From positions 1-20,950 of the IMG/VR virus record IMGVR_UViG_3300025810_000113: 20,950 nt of DNA; one strand, given 5' to 3'. Positions 4,846 to 11,321 of this stretch are shown here, piece after piece. Numbering within the stretch: the stretch's first letter is position 1; the number at the start of each line of letters is the position of its first letter. The translations under genes and the position numbers were made by a program. The notes below the pieces were generated by a model, which made no database searches, was not told the DNA's origin, and worked only from the letters and a program-made list of their open reading frames with translations. The stretch is from a virus.

Positions 4846-5226
4846 ATGAAAACTGCTTTTTAAGTGATTTCATTGTATCAAAAAATAGGCGGAGGTTTAA
4901 TTTAACACTAACAAAATGTGGAAGACCTAAGCTGAAACAAAGCAAGCTTATTGTCCCAAGCAAATCTTTACTTAGAAAGCTCGGTTAGGTTTTCTAATAT
5001 GTCCTCGTACTGTAATGAGCCAGAAGCTTGCGATAATTTTTTATTACAGCTTTAGAAGATTTAGAAGTTACAAAGTATTTTAAAGATTTCTTTAAGATTC
5101 TGATGCTTGCCAAGCCTATGAAAAAGATTCTAAAGCTAATATAGTAGAATTATGGTAATTTGAGAAATCTTTAATTGAAATAATTAAGAACTGTAAAGAG
5201 TTGTAGTTTACAAAGGCTGTAATATA
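4846..5226 (+). pseudogene. Broken mirror copy of the 3820-4221 gene
   Basis: The start region AAATAAACATGAAAAC is identical to the intact gene, but a small insertion after the third codon gives M-K-T-A-F-stop. Past the insertion the old frame is still recognisable: LSDFIVSKN against LSDFIVTKN, and CGRP against SGRP. Near 5096-5158 the frame reads DSDACQAYEKDSKANIVELW then stops, against DSDACQAYFEDNSKALPKRIM in the intact gene. Stops and frameshifts separate the two parts. A 60-codon hybrid frame at 4806-4988 spans the junction of both remnants and is not a real gene. Confidence 0.75.
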
Positions 5227-5460
5227 AAAAATTATTGTTTCAGCTAATTAAGCTATCAATAAAAAAAGGGAGCTACTGATAGGTGGTATCTGATGAGCAG
5301 ATTCCTTTTAGTGGGTGGGCAGAAGACCATACCCATACCACTATATATCTATGTACTGATCATACATTTTTAGAAGTTTTAGTAGTTAACCAGATCTAAC
5401 TGGTATATCTGCGCCTATTAAAGACTCCATAGACTACATATGTGACCTGCTCGGCACATA
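5159..5460. other. Outer part of the right arm, no intact gene
   Basis: This stretch holds the decayed terminator copy (near 5265-5276), the mirrored GGGTGGGCA (5313-5321) and GACCATACCCATACC (5325-5339) blocks, the mirrored AGAAGTTTTAG block (5368-5382) and a weak mirrored CTCCATAG (5425-5432). A short ACCAG/CTGGT stem lies at 5389-5404. On the minus strand a 14-codon frame (MESLIGADIPVRSG, about 5385-5429) lies in the leader of the promoter at 5465-5493. Nothing here is a supported protein gene. Confidence 0.6.
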
Positions 5461-5464
5461 AGTT

Positions 5465-5493
5465 ATTATATAGTTAATTTTTAAGTTTGTCAA
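5465..5493 (-). promoter_or_regulatory. Perfect-consensus sigma70 promoter facing into the right arm
   Basis: On the minus strand TTGACA (5488-5493), exactly 17 bases, then TATAAT (5465-5470): an ideal sigma70 promoter. It reads leftward through the whole right arm and centre and then into the two intact genes at 4418-3820. It may therefore be their promoter, with a leader of about 1 kb. A TCGGCAC site (5451-5457) sits at the expected start point. It is back to back with the terS promoter. Confidence 0.65.
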
Positions 5494-5511
5494 GGGCTAT
5501 AGAAAATAAAG

Positions 5512-5540
5512 TTGACAAAACTTCTATATGGCTATATACT
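5512..5540 (+). promoter_or_regulatory. Promoter of the packaging and virion genes
   Basis: TTGACA (5512-5517), 17 bases, TATACT (5535-5540) on the plus strand. Transcription would start near 5547, downstream of the first ATG of the terS frame (5528). This argues for the internal ATG at 5582 as the start. It diverges from the promoter at 5465-5493, the -35 boxes being only 18 bases apart, so one bound protein could control both. Confidence 0.6.
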
Positions 5541-5581
5541 TTAATGATGTCTTTCACAAACACTATAGAGATTTTAAAAGA

Positions 5582-6016
5582 ATGTCAGTACTACCAAGCA
5601 CAAACAATAAACAAACTAGAAGCCTAACTGAAAAGCAACAAGCATTTCTAGAACATTTAGTAGATACACAAGGAGATTCTAAGAAAGCAGCAAATCTAGC
5701 AGGCTATACTGGACACTATTCTCAAATAGTAAAGGCTTTAAAAACAGAGATACTAGAAATAACACAAGAGATCTTAGCAAACTCTGCGCCTAAAGCAGCT
5801 TTTAAGGTTGTAGAAATTATGGAAGCAGACCGACCAGTAATACAAGCTAATAATAAGTTAGCTGCTGCCACTACTTTACTTGATAGAGTAGGAGTTTCTA
5901 AAGTAGATAAGTTAGATGTAACTCATAAAGCAGCAGGAGGTATATTTCTTATGCCTGATAAAGCACCAATGGAAGCAGTAAAAACAGAATACACAGAGAT
6001 AAGAGGAGAAGAGTAA
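5582..6016 (+). CDS. terS: Terminase small subunit (144 aa from the internal start)
   Basis: The DNA-recognition subunit of the packaging motor: it binds the packaging site and hands DNA to TerL. After a short tail the protein reads SLTEKQQAFLEHLVDTQGDSKKAANLAGYTG, the helix-turn-helix signature of small terminases. Next come a helical oligomerisation region (ILEITQEILANSAPKAAFKVVEIME) and a C-terminal tail (HKAAGGIFLMPDKAPMEAV) likely to touch TerL or portal. The open frame extends back to ATG 5528 (162 residues), but the promoter -10 overlaps those codons and neither start has a good ribosome site. I prefer 5582. Its place just before TerL fits. Function is clear from motif and context; the exact start is not. 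Confidence 0.75.
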   Translation: MSVLPSTNNKQTRSLTEKQQAFLEHLVDTQGDSKKAANLAGYTGHYSQIVKALKTEILEITQEILANSAPKAAFKVVEIMEADRPVIQANNKLAAATTLLDRVGVSKVDKLDVTHKAAGGIFLMPDKAPMEAVKTEYTEIRGEE

Positions 6017-6017
6017 T

Positions 6018-6131
6018 ATGGACATAATAATTATGGTAGGTTTTGCAGTTCTAGTAGCTGCTATCGTAGTAAAAAGAAAGAAACCTGAATTATGGGCAAA
6101 AGTTGTGGAGAAGTTTAGTAAATGGAGTTAA
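6018..6131 (+). CDS. Small single-pass membrane protein (37 aa)
   Basis: A 37-codon gene between terS and the 6122 gene. AGAGGAGAAGAG gives it a strong ribosome site seven bases before ATG 6018. It starts MDIIIMVGFAVLVAAIVVKR: one hydrophobic segment of about 17 residues, followed by KRKK (positive-inside) and a basic amphipathic tail (PELWAKVVEKFSKWS). The N-terminus probably faces the periplasm. It overlaps the next start (6122). A small membrane protein in the terminase cassette could be a holin or spanin-like lysis protein, since T7-like phages keep lysis genes beside terminase genes, or a membrane-tethering factor. No family is recognised. Confidence 0.6.
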   Translation: MDIIIMVGFAVLVAAIVVKRKKPELWAKVVEKFSKWS

Positions 6132-6388
6132 GTTTAATACCAGACGGTTATATTAAAAGAAAAACATCTACTATTCCTTTTGGTTATGAAATAGATAAAA
6201 ACATAGCAGGTTATTTAAAACCAAACCACGAAGAAGTAGATCTTTTAAAAGAAGTATCAGAATCTGTTTACGCAGGAGAAATAAGTTTAGGTGTCGGTGT
6301 AGACTGGTTAGAGTATAAAACTGGTAAAAGTATGAGTAGAGCAGGCTTAAAAAAGCATGTAGACAAAGTATATGGTAGAAAAAAATAA
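6122..6388 (+). CDS. Small protein resembling the recombinase domain of large serine recombinases (88 aa)
   Basis: An 88-residue protein. Residues about 19-75 read PFGYEIDKN-x-YLKPNHEEVDLLKEVSESVYAGEISLGVGVDWLEYKTGKSMSRAGLKKHV. By eye this follows the Pfam Recombinase (PF07508) pattern: P-x-G-Y, a hydrophobic x-P-x-x-x-E-x-x-x-L/V, a helix ending Y-x-G-x-x-S, a short L-x-x-x-T-G helix, and a final recognition helix. The catalytic serine domain is absent, so if the likeness is real it is a stand-alone DNA-binding module. It overlaps the 6018 gene by ten bases at its start and TerL by 17 bases, so it is translated with packaging genes and may help choose the packaging site. Function is inferred. 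Confidence 0.6.
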   Translation: MELSLIPDGYIKRKTSTIPFGYEIDKNIAGYLKPNHEEVDLLKEVSESVYAGEISLGVGVDWLEYKTGKSMSRAGLKKHVDKVYGRKK

Positions 6389-8009
6389 AAAATACTTGAC
6401 AGATTCTAAAGGGAACTATATACTTAAGAAGGATGGTTCACCTAGATTAAAAGCAGGTAGACCTAAAAACTCAGAACTTTCTGCAGACAAAGCAGCACTA
6501 CAAGCTGAAAGAAAGTTAAAAAGAAAAGCAGTAAAAGCTAAAAAGCTAACAAGGAAGTTAGCTAAAGTTAAAAAAGAACTTGACAAAGAAACAAAAGTTC
6601 TAACTTCTAATGTTATAACGGAAGAAGAAAGTAAAACTCTTCCTGATGCAATACAAGAACATTTAGATAGTACAGGTTCGTATGTGGCTTTCATGCCTAA
6701 TGACGGACCTCAAACAGATTTTTTAGCTGCACCAGAAAAAGATGTTTTATATGGTGGAGCTGCAGGAGGTGGTAAAAGTTTTGCAATGTTAATTGATCCA
6801 TTGCGCTCTTGTCACAATCCTGTACACAGAGCATTGATACTTAGAAGGTCAATGCCTGAATTAAGAGAATTAATTGATAAGTCAAGAGAACTTTATCCGA
6901 AAGCATTTCCGGGCGCAAAGTTTAGAGAAGTAGAAAAACTCTGGAACTTTCCAAGCGGAGCAAAGATAGAGTTTGGCTTCTTAGAAAAAGATGCAGATGT
7001 ATATCGTTATCAAGGTCAAGCATATAGTTGGATAGGCTTTGACGAAATAACACACTTACCAACAGAGTTTGGTTGGAACTATTTAGCATCACGACTAAGA
7101 ACAACAGATCCTGACTTACAGACTTATTTAAGATGTACGGCAAATCCGGGAGGCATTGGCGCACATTGGGTAAAGAAAAGATATGTAGAAGCTTTTGAGT
7201 ATAACAAATCTTTTGTAGGTAAAGATGGTTTAACTAGGAAATTTATTCCTGCTAGACTTCAAGATAATCCTTACTTATCAGAAGATGGTGAATATGAAAG
7301 AATGCTTTCTTCTTTACCTGCTGTTCAACGTAAACAATTACTTGAAGGTAATTGGGATATTGCGGAAGGAGCAGCGTTTGCAGAGTTTGAAACAGAAAAC
7401 CATGTTGTAACACCTTTTGATATACCATCTTGGTGGGAAAGATTTAAAGGAGTTGATTATGGTTATGCTGCAGAAAGTTGTTGTTTGTGGGCTGCTGTTG
7501 ATCCTGAAGACAAGACCATTATTATATATAGAGAACTATACCAAAAAGGTCTAACAGGTTTAGCATTGGCTTCCAAAATAACAGAAATGGAACAGCACGA
7601 AATACGCTCTATATATGGAGTATTAGATACAGCAGCTTGGGCTAGGACAGGTTATTCAGGTCCTACTATTGGTGAAATCCTTACTCAAAAAGGACATAAG
7701 CTAAGAAGAGCTGATAAAAATAGAATAGCAGGAAAAGTACAGATACACGAATATCTTAGAAAAAGTGCAAGCACAGGTAGACCTAAATTACAAATATTTA
7801 ACTCTTGTCAAAATTTAATTAGAGAGCTACAAAGTTTGCCTTTATCTAAAACTAATTCTGAAGACGTAGATACTAAAGCTTCAGACCATGCTTACGATGC
7901 GTTGCGATATATGTTAATGAGCAGACCTAGATTAGATCATCCTTATGATAGGATGCTAAAGATAAAAACGGATATCTACCAACCTGCTGACTCAACATTT
8001 GGATATTAG
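6372..8009 (+). CDS. terL: Terminase large subunit (545 aa)
   Basis: The ATP-driven packaging motor and headful or cos nuclease. After a long, lysine-rich N-terminal extension (about 100 residues with a coiled-coil stretch near 45-75) comes the ATPase domain. Walker A is GGAAGGGKS at residues 128-136 (K135) and Walker B is YSWIGFDE at 218-225 (D224, E225). A coupling region LRCTANPGG follows near 254-262. The RNase-H-like nuclease domain shows its three acidic positions: FKGVDYGYA (D362), YGVLDTAAW (D419) and SDHAYDALRY (D505 and/or D509). All key residues are present, so it should be active. The length is normal for the family. The start overlaps the 6122 gene. A promoter-like sequence lies inside its first codons (6396-6424). 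The portal gene follows after three bases. Confidence 0.92.
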   Translation: MVEKNKKYLTDSKGNYILKKDGSPRLKAGRPKNSELSADKAALQAERKLKRKAVKAKKLTRKLAKVKKELDKETKVLTSNVITEEESKTLPDAIQEHLDSTGSYVAFMPNDGPQTDFLAAPEKDVLYGGAAGGGKSFAMLIDPLRSCHNPVHRALILRRSMPELRELIDKSRELYPKAFPGAKFREVEKLWNFPSGAKIEFGFLEKDADVYRYQGQAYSWIGFDEITHLPTEFGWNYLASRLRTTDPDLQTYLRCTANPGGIGAHWVKKRYVEAFEYNKSFVGKDGLTRKFIPARLQDNPYLSEDGEYERMLSSLPAVQRKQLLEGNWDIAEGAAFAEFETENHVVTPFDIPSWWERFKGVDYGYAAESCCLWAAVDPEDKTIIIYRELYQKGLTGLALASKITEMEQHEIRSIYGVLDTAAWARTGYSGPTIGEILTQKGHKLRRADKNRIAGKVQIHEYLRKSASTGRPKLQIFNSCQNLIRELQSLPLSKTNSEDVDTKASDHAYDALRYMLMSRPRLDHPYDRMLKIKTDIYQPADSTFGY

Positions 8010-8012
8010 TAC

Positions 8013-10205
8013 ATGGCAGAAAATGAAAATACTTTCTTGTCAGCCAACAACATTTACGAAGATGTTGAAGGTGAAGCAGGTAAGACTTTAAAATTAGAAT
8101 TAGACCAACGTACTAATTTAGTTGGTATTGTAGAAGATCGTTTTCTTGCTGCAGAAGACGCACGCAGCGTTGACGAACAACGTTGGCTAACAGCATATGA
8201 AAACTATCGTGGTCTTTATAAAAAGAATGTTAAGTTTAGAGAGTCTGAAAAATCTAGAGTCTTTGTAAAAGTTACGAAAACAAAAGTACTTGCTGCTTTT
8301 GGTCAGCTTGTAGATGTTATATTTGGAACTGGTAAGTTTCCTATAGGTATAGCAGAAACTAAAATACCTGAAGGTGAAAAAGCTAATGCTTATTTAGATA
8401 CTCAAAACCCATCACCAAATATAGAAATACCTGATAACATAGGTAATAGACTCGAAGATCCTCCGCAAGAAAATCCTTATGATGTAGGATATGAAGGAGA
8501 TGGTCGTACTCTTAAAGCAGGAGCTACTTTTGGTAGTGGAATGTTTGAAGATAGTATTGAAGATCAAGCTGAAGAAAAAGGATTTTTGGTAGAAGGACAA
8601 GCTCCGACACCTCAGATGCCTGAAATTTCTCCTGCACAAAGAGCTGCTAGACGCATGGAAAAATTAGTTCATGATCAAATAGAAGAGTCTAACGGATCAT
8701 CAGAAATACGAAATGCTTTACTTGAAGCTTCTCTGCTTGGTACAGGTATTGTTAAAGGTCCTTTTAATTTTAATAAGAAATTACATAAGTGGGATACAGA
8801 CGAAGAAGGTAATCGATCTTATAATCCTTTAGAAGTTAAAGTACCAAGAATAGAATTTGTAAGTTGTTGGGATTTCTATCCTGATCCTGCAGCTACTAAT
8901 ATAGAAGAGTGTGAATACGTTATCCATCGACATAAGATGAACCGTAGTCAACTCCGACAACTTCGTAACATGCCTTACTTTGATAAAGATGCTATTCGTG
9001 AATGTTTACAGATGGGTCCGAACTACGAAGAAAAACATTTTGAAAATGAATTAAAAGACAATAATACTACAGAAGAAGAGTATAGCTCTAACTACGAAGT
9101 TCTCGAATATTGGGGAATTATGGATGCCGAGTATGCTAGAGAAGTAGGAATAGAACTAGGTGAAGAAGTAGATGATCTAGATGAAGTACAGATTAATGCT
9201 TGGGTTACAGGTGGTAAACTGTTAAGAGCAGTTATTAATCCGTTTACACCTTATCGTATTCCTTACAATGCTTTCCCTTATGAAAGAAACCCATACAACT
9301 TCTTTGGTATTGGTGTTGCTGAGAACATGAATGATTCTCAACAGATTATGAACGGACACGCTAGAATGGCTATAGATAACTTAGCTCTAGCAGGTTCTAT
9401 TGTTTTTGATGTAGATGAGTCTGCTTTAGTCGGTGGACAATCAATGGAAATATATCCCGGAAAAATATTCCGTAGACAGTCTGGGATGCCCGGACAATCT
9501 ATATATGGTTTAAAGTTTCCTAATACAGCACAAGAAAATATGATGATGTTTGATAAGTTTAGACAACTTGCAGACGAACAAACTGGAATACCTAGTTACA
9601 GTCACGGACAAACAGGTGTTCAAAGTATGACAAGAACAGCTTCTGGTATGTCAATGCTATTAGGTGCTTCTAGTTTAAATATAAAAACAGTTGTTAAAAA
9701 CCTAGATGATTTTTTATTGAAGCCTTTAGGTGAATCCTACTTTCAATGGAATATGCAATTCTTAGAAGATTCTATAGATGTGAAAGGTGATTTAGAAGTT
9801 AAAGCTACTGGAACAAATAGCTTGATGCAAAAAGAAGTACGAAGTCAAAGACTAACTATGTTTTTACAAACTGCACAAAGTCCTGCTATTGCTCCGTTTG
9901 TTAAGATTTCTAAACTTGTAAGTGAACTAGCCTATAGCTTAGATTTAGATCCAGATGAAATACTCAACGATCCTGAAGAAGCAGCTATCATGGCTCAGAT
10001 AATAGGAATGCAAAATGCTCAACAAGAAACAAGCCCAGAAACTCAACCCGATAGTCAACAGCAAACAATGGGAAGCATTGGAGGAATACCTCAACCACCT
10101 CAAGACATTGGAGTTACAGGCACTGGTGGTGGCAACATCGGAACAGGAAATATTCCGCAGTCAGGGGAAGATCAATTCTCTGGTACGCTTAGAGAACCTG
10201 CCTAG
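8013..10205 (+). CDS. Portal (head-tail connector) protein (730 aa)
   Basis: Forms the dodecameric ring at one capsid vertex through which DNA enters and leaves, docking TerL and later the tail. The protein is long (730 residues, nearer the P22 portal than the T7 one). The N-terminus (about 35-125) is helical and rich in charged residues (DEQRWLTAYENYRGLY). An acidic insertion occupies about 130-215. A central wing and crown follow, with the signatures FVSCWDFYPDPAATNIEECEYVIHR near 287-311 and YPYERNPYNFFGIGVAENMND near 426-446. The C-terminal tail is Gln/Gly/Pro-rich (about 680-730) and probably disordered. The position directly after terL and before scaffold and capsid supports the call. 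Its ribosome site is weak, suggesting coupling to terL. Confidence 0.85.
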   Translation: MAENENTFLSANNIYEDVEGEAGKTLKLELDQRTNLVGIVEDRFLAAEDARSVDEQRWLTAYENYRGLYKKNVKFRESEKSRVFVKVTKTKVLAAFGQLVDVIFGTGKFPIGIAETKIPEGEKANAYLDTQNPSPNIEIPDNIGNRLEDPPQENPYDVGYEGDGRTLKAGATFGSGMFEDSIEDQAEEKGFLVEGQAPTPQMPEISPAQRAARRMEKLVHDQIEESNGSSEIRNALLEASLLGTGIVKGPFNFNKKLHKWDTDEEGNRSYNPLEVKVPRIEFVSCWDFYPDPAATNIEECEYVIHRHKMNRSQLRQLRNMPYFDKDAIRECLQMGPNYEEKHFENELKDNNTTEEEYSSNYEVLEYWGIMDAEYAREVGIELGEEVDDLDEVQINAWVTGGKLLRAVINPFTPYRIPYNAFPYERNPYNFFGIGVAENMNDSQQIMNGHARMAIDNLALAGSIVFDVDESALVGGQSMEIYPGKIFRRQSGMPGQSIYGLKFPNTAQENMMMFDKFRQLADEQTGIPSYSHGQTGVQSMTRTASGMSMLLGASSLNIKTVVKNLDDFLLKPLGESYFQWNMQFLEDSIDVKGDLEVKATGTNSLMQKEVRSQRLTMFLQTAQSPAIAPFVKISKLVSELAYSLDLDPDEILNDPEEAAIMAQIIGMQNAQQETSPETQPDSQQQTMGSIGGIPQPPQDIGVTGTGGGNIGTGNIPQSGEDQFSGTLREPA

Positions 10206-10237
10206 CGTAGTCAGACAAACACTTAAAGAGAGATAAT

Positions 10238-11188
10238 ATGGCAAAGAAAAAAGAATTTCCAGACCTTAATAAAGACGGTGAAACAACTTTTGCTGATGTA
10301 CTTATAGGTAGAGGAGTTAGAGAAAGAAAAGCTGTCGGTGGTGTTTTAGCAAAAGCTACAAAAAAAGCTATGTCTAAATCTACTAAAAGAAAAATTGCAA
10401 ACGAATCTGGTTTAACAAATAAAGATGAAATTAAATTAGATAGAATGAAAGAAGATTTAGTAAAAGCTGAAAGAGATTTACAAGATTTAAAAAAAACTGC
10501 AGTTGACGATAGTCAAATTGATAAAGAAGATTTTTTAGAATCATATATAGATGAATTAGAAACTGACATAAAAATGTTAGAGGAAGGTGTTTCAGAAGAA
10601 GAAGCAAGAGGTTTATTAGCAAAAGGCGGAAAAGTAATGAAGCCTGCTAAGACTCGTTACACTTATGCGGAAGGTAAAGAAGTAGACAAACAAATGGTAG
10701 GTCTAGGTATTTCCGTATCTCCAATAACTGCAGAGATGGAGTCAGATAAAGAAATGGAAGATGGATATGTAGACTTTATCGTAGAACAATCTCTTTCTCC
10801 AGAAGAACAAAAATTTTTAATGGATAAATTAGAGTCTGAACCAGAACTTAGTGTCGTATTTGACAAAGTTATGGACACAGCAACAGAATTCGCAGGATCA
10901 GGACCAGTTGAAGGTCCGGGTTCTGGAGTCTCCGATTCGATACCTGCAAGGTTATCGGATGGTGAGTTTGTTTTTACTGCAAAAGCAACAGAGCAAATAG
11001 GCGCAGACAGATTACAAAGTATGATGAAAGATGCTGAAATGCAAGCTGATGCAGGAAGACAAGAAATGCAAGAAGGTGGTGAAGTAGAAGAAACTAAAGT
11101 TGATAGATTTGGAAAGCCTGTTGATAAAGACATAGCTGAAGATGAAATTAAAAAAGGTATGATGTCTACTAACCCACGTTTGCAATAA
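10238..11188 (+). CDS. Virion-associated protein with EF-hand loop and GPGSGVSDSIPARLS motif (316 aa)
   Basis: An acidic 316-residue protein between portal and scaffold. Residues 9-20 (DLNKDGETTFAD) have the spacing of a calcium-binding EF-hand/dockerin loop: D9, N11, D13, G14, D20. Position 8 of the loop is Thr, not the usual hydrophobic residue. A basic region (about 30-65) and a coiled coil (about 68-130) follow. From residue 226 comes GPGSGVSDSIPARLSDGEFVFTAKATEQIGADRL. I recall this motif (G-x-S-D-S-I-P-A-x-L-S-x-G-E-F-V) from internal and tail proteins of many phages, where its role is unclear. It may be an ejected internal protein or a head-completion factor. A simple AGAGAG ribosome site precedes it. 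Confidence 0.65.
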   Translation: MAKKKEFPDLNKDGETTFADVLIGRGVRERKAVGGVLAKATKKAMSKSTKRKIANESGLTNKDEIKLDRMKEDLVKAERDLQDLKKTAVDDSQIDKEDFLESYIDELETDIKMLEEGVSEEEARGLLAKGGKVMKPAKTRYTYAEGKEVDKQMVGLGISVSPITAEMESDKEMEDGYVDFIVEQSLSPEEQKFLMDKLESEPELSVVFDKVMDTATEFAGSGPVEGPGSGVSDSIPARLSDGEFVFTAKATEQIGADRLQSMMKDAEMQADAGRQEMQEGGEVEETKVDRFGKPVDKDIAEDEIKKGMMSTNPRLQ

Positions 11189-11189
11189 C

Positions 11190-11249
11190 GATAAAGCCAC
11201 CTTAGTTTACTAAGCCCTTTATCATAACATAAACCGAAAGGCTACCTTT
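11190..11249 (+). promoter_or_regulatory. Stem-loops between the 10238 gene and the scaffold gene
   Basis: GATAAAG (11190-11196) pairs with CTTTATC (11217-11223), and inside it CTTAG/CTAAG (11201-11205 with 11210-11214) pairs around a 4-base loop. A second small stem AAAGG-CTA-CCTTT lies at 11237-11249. Neither is followed by a T tract, so these look like RNase processing or mRNA-stability elements at the head of the capsid message, not terminators. The gap of 133 bases is unusually long for this tightly packed cluster. Confidence 0.45.
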
Positions 11250-11321
11250 ACAAAAAACAAACCCTGCATAAGTCGACATTAGCAGCCACTTTGTTGAGAA
11301 AGCCCTGAGTAGGAGTAAGAA

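Larger units (their letters stand above)
3369..5432. repeat. Large diverged inverted duplication (arms about 3369-4437 and 4621-5432)
   Basis: The sequence left of about 4440 reappears in reverse complement right of about 4620, block after block in mirrored order. Perfect blocks are: 4424-4437 with 4621-4634 (14 bp), 4344-4356 with 4703-4715 (13), 4214-4231 with 4836-4853 (18), 4195-4211 with 4861-4877 (17), 4149-4160 with 4908-4919 (12), 3950-3969 with 5096-5115 (20), 3649-3657 with 5313-5321 (9), 3602-3616 with 5325-5339 (15), and 3434-3448 with 5368-5382 (15). Between blocks the arms are clearly related but diverged by substitutions and small indels. The left arm holds two intact genes; the right arm holds their broken copies. 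The arms differ in length because the left has extra hairpin segments and the DnaA-box segment. Confidence 0.85.

Noticed and set aside
4806-4988. 60-codon plus-strand reading frame
   Set aside because: It starts in the remnant of one gene and runs by frameshift into the remnant of the next. It has no ribosome site, and it is explained as a hybrid frame in the decayed arm.
3369-5432. Inverted duplication as an assembly artefact
   Set aside because: Artefactual palindromes have near-identical arms. Here the arms differ by many substitutions, frameshifts and clean hairpin indels, so an old real duplication is more likely, though long reads would settle it.
10015-10236. 73-codon plus-strand frame ending just before the 10238 gene
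   Set aside because: It lies in another frame of the portal 3' end, has no ribosome site, and its sequence mirrors the Gln/Gly-rich portal tail. A shadow is more likely than an overlapping gene.
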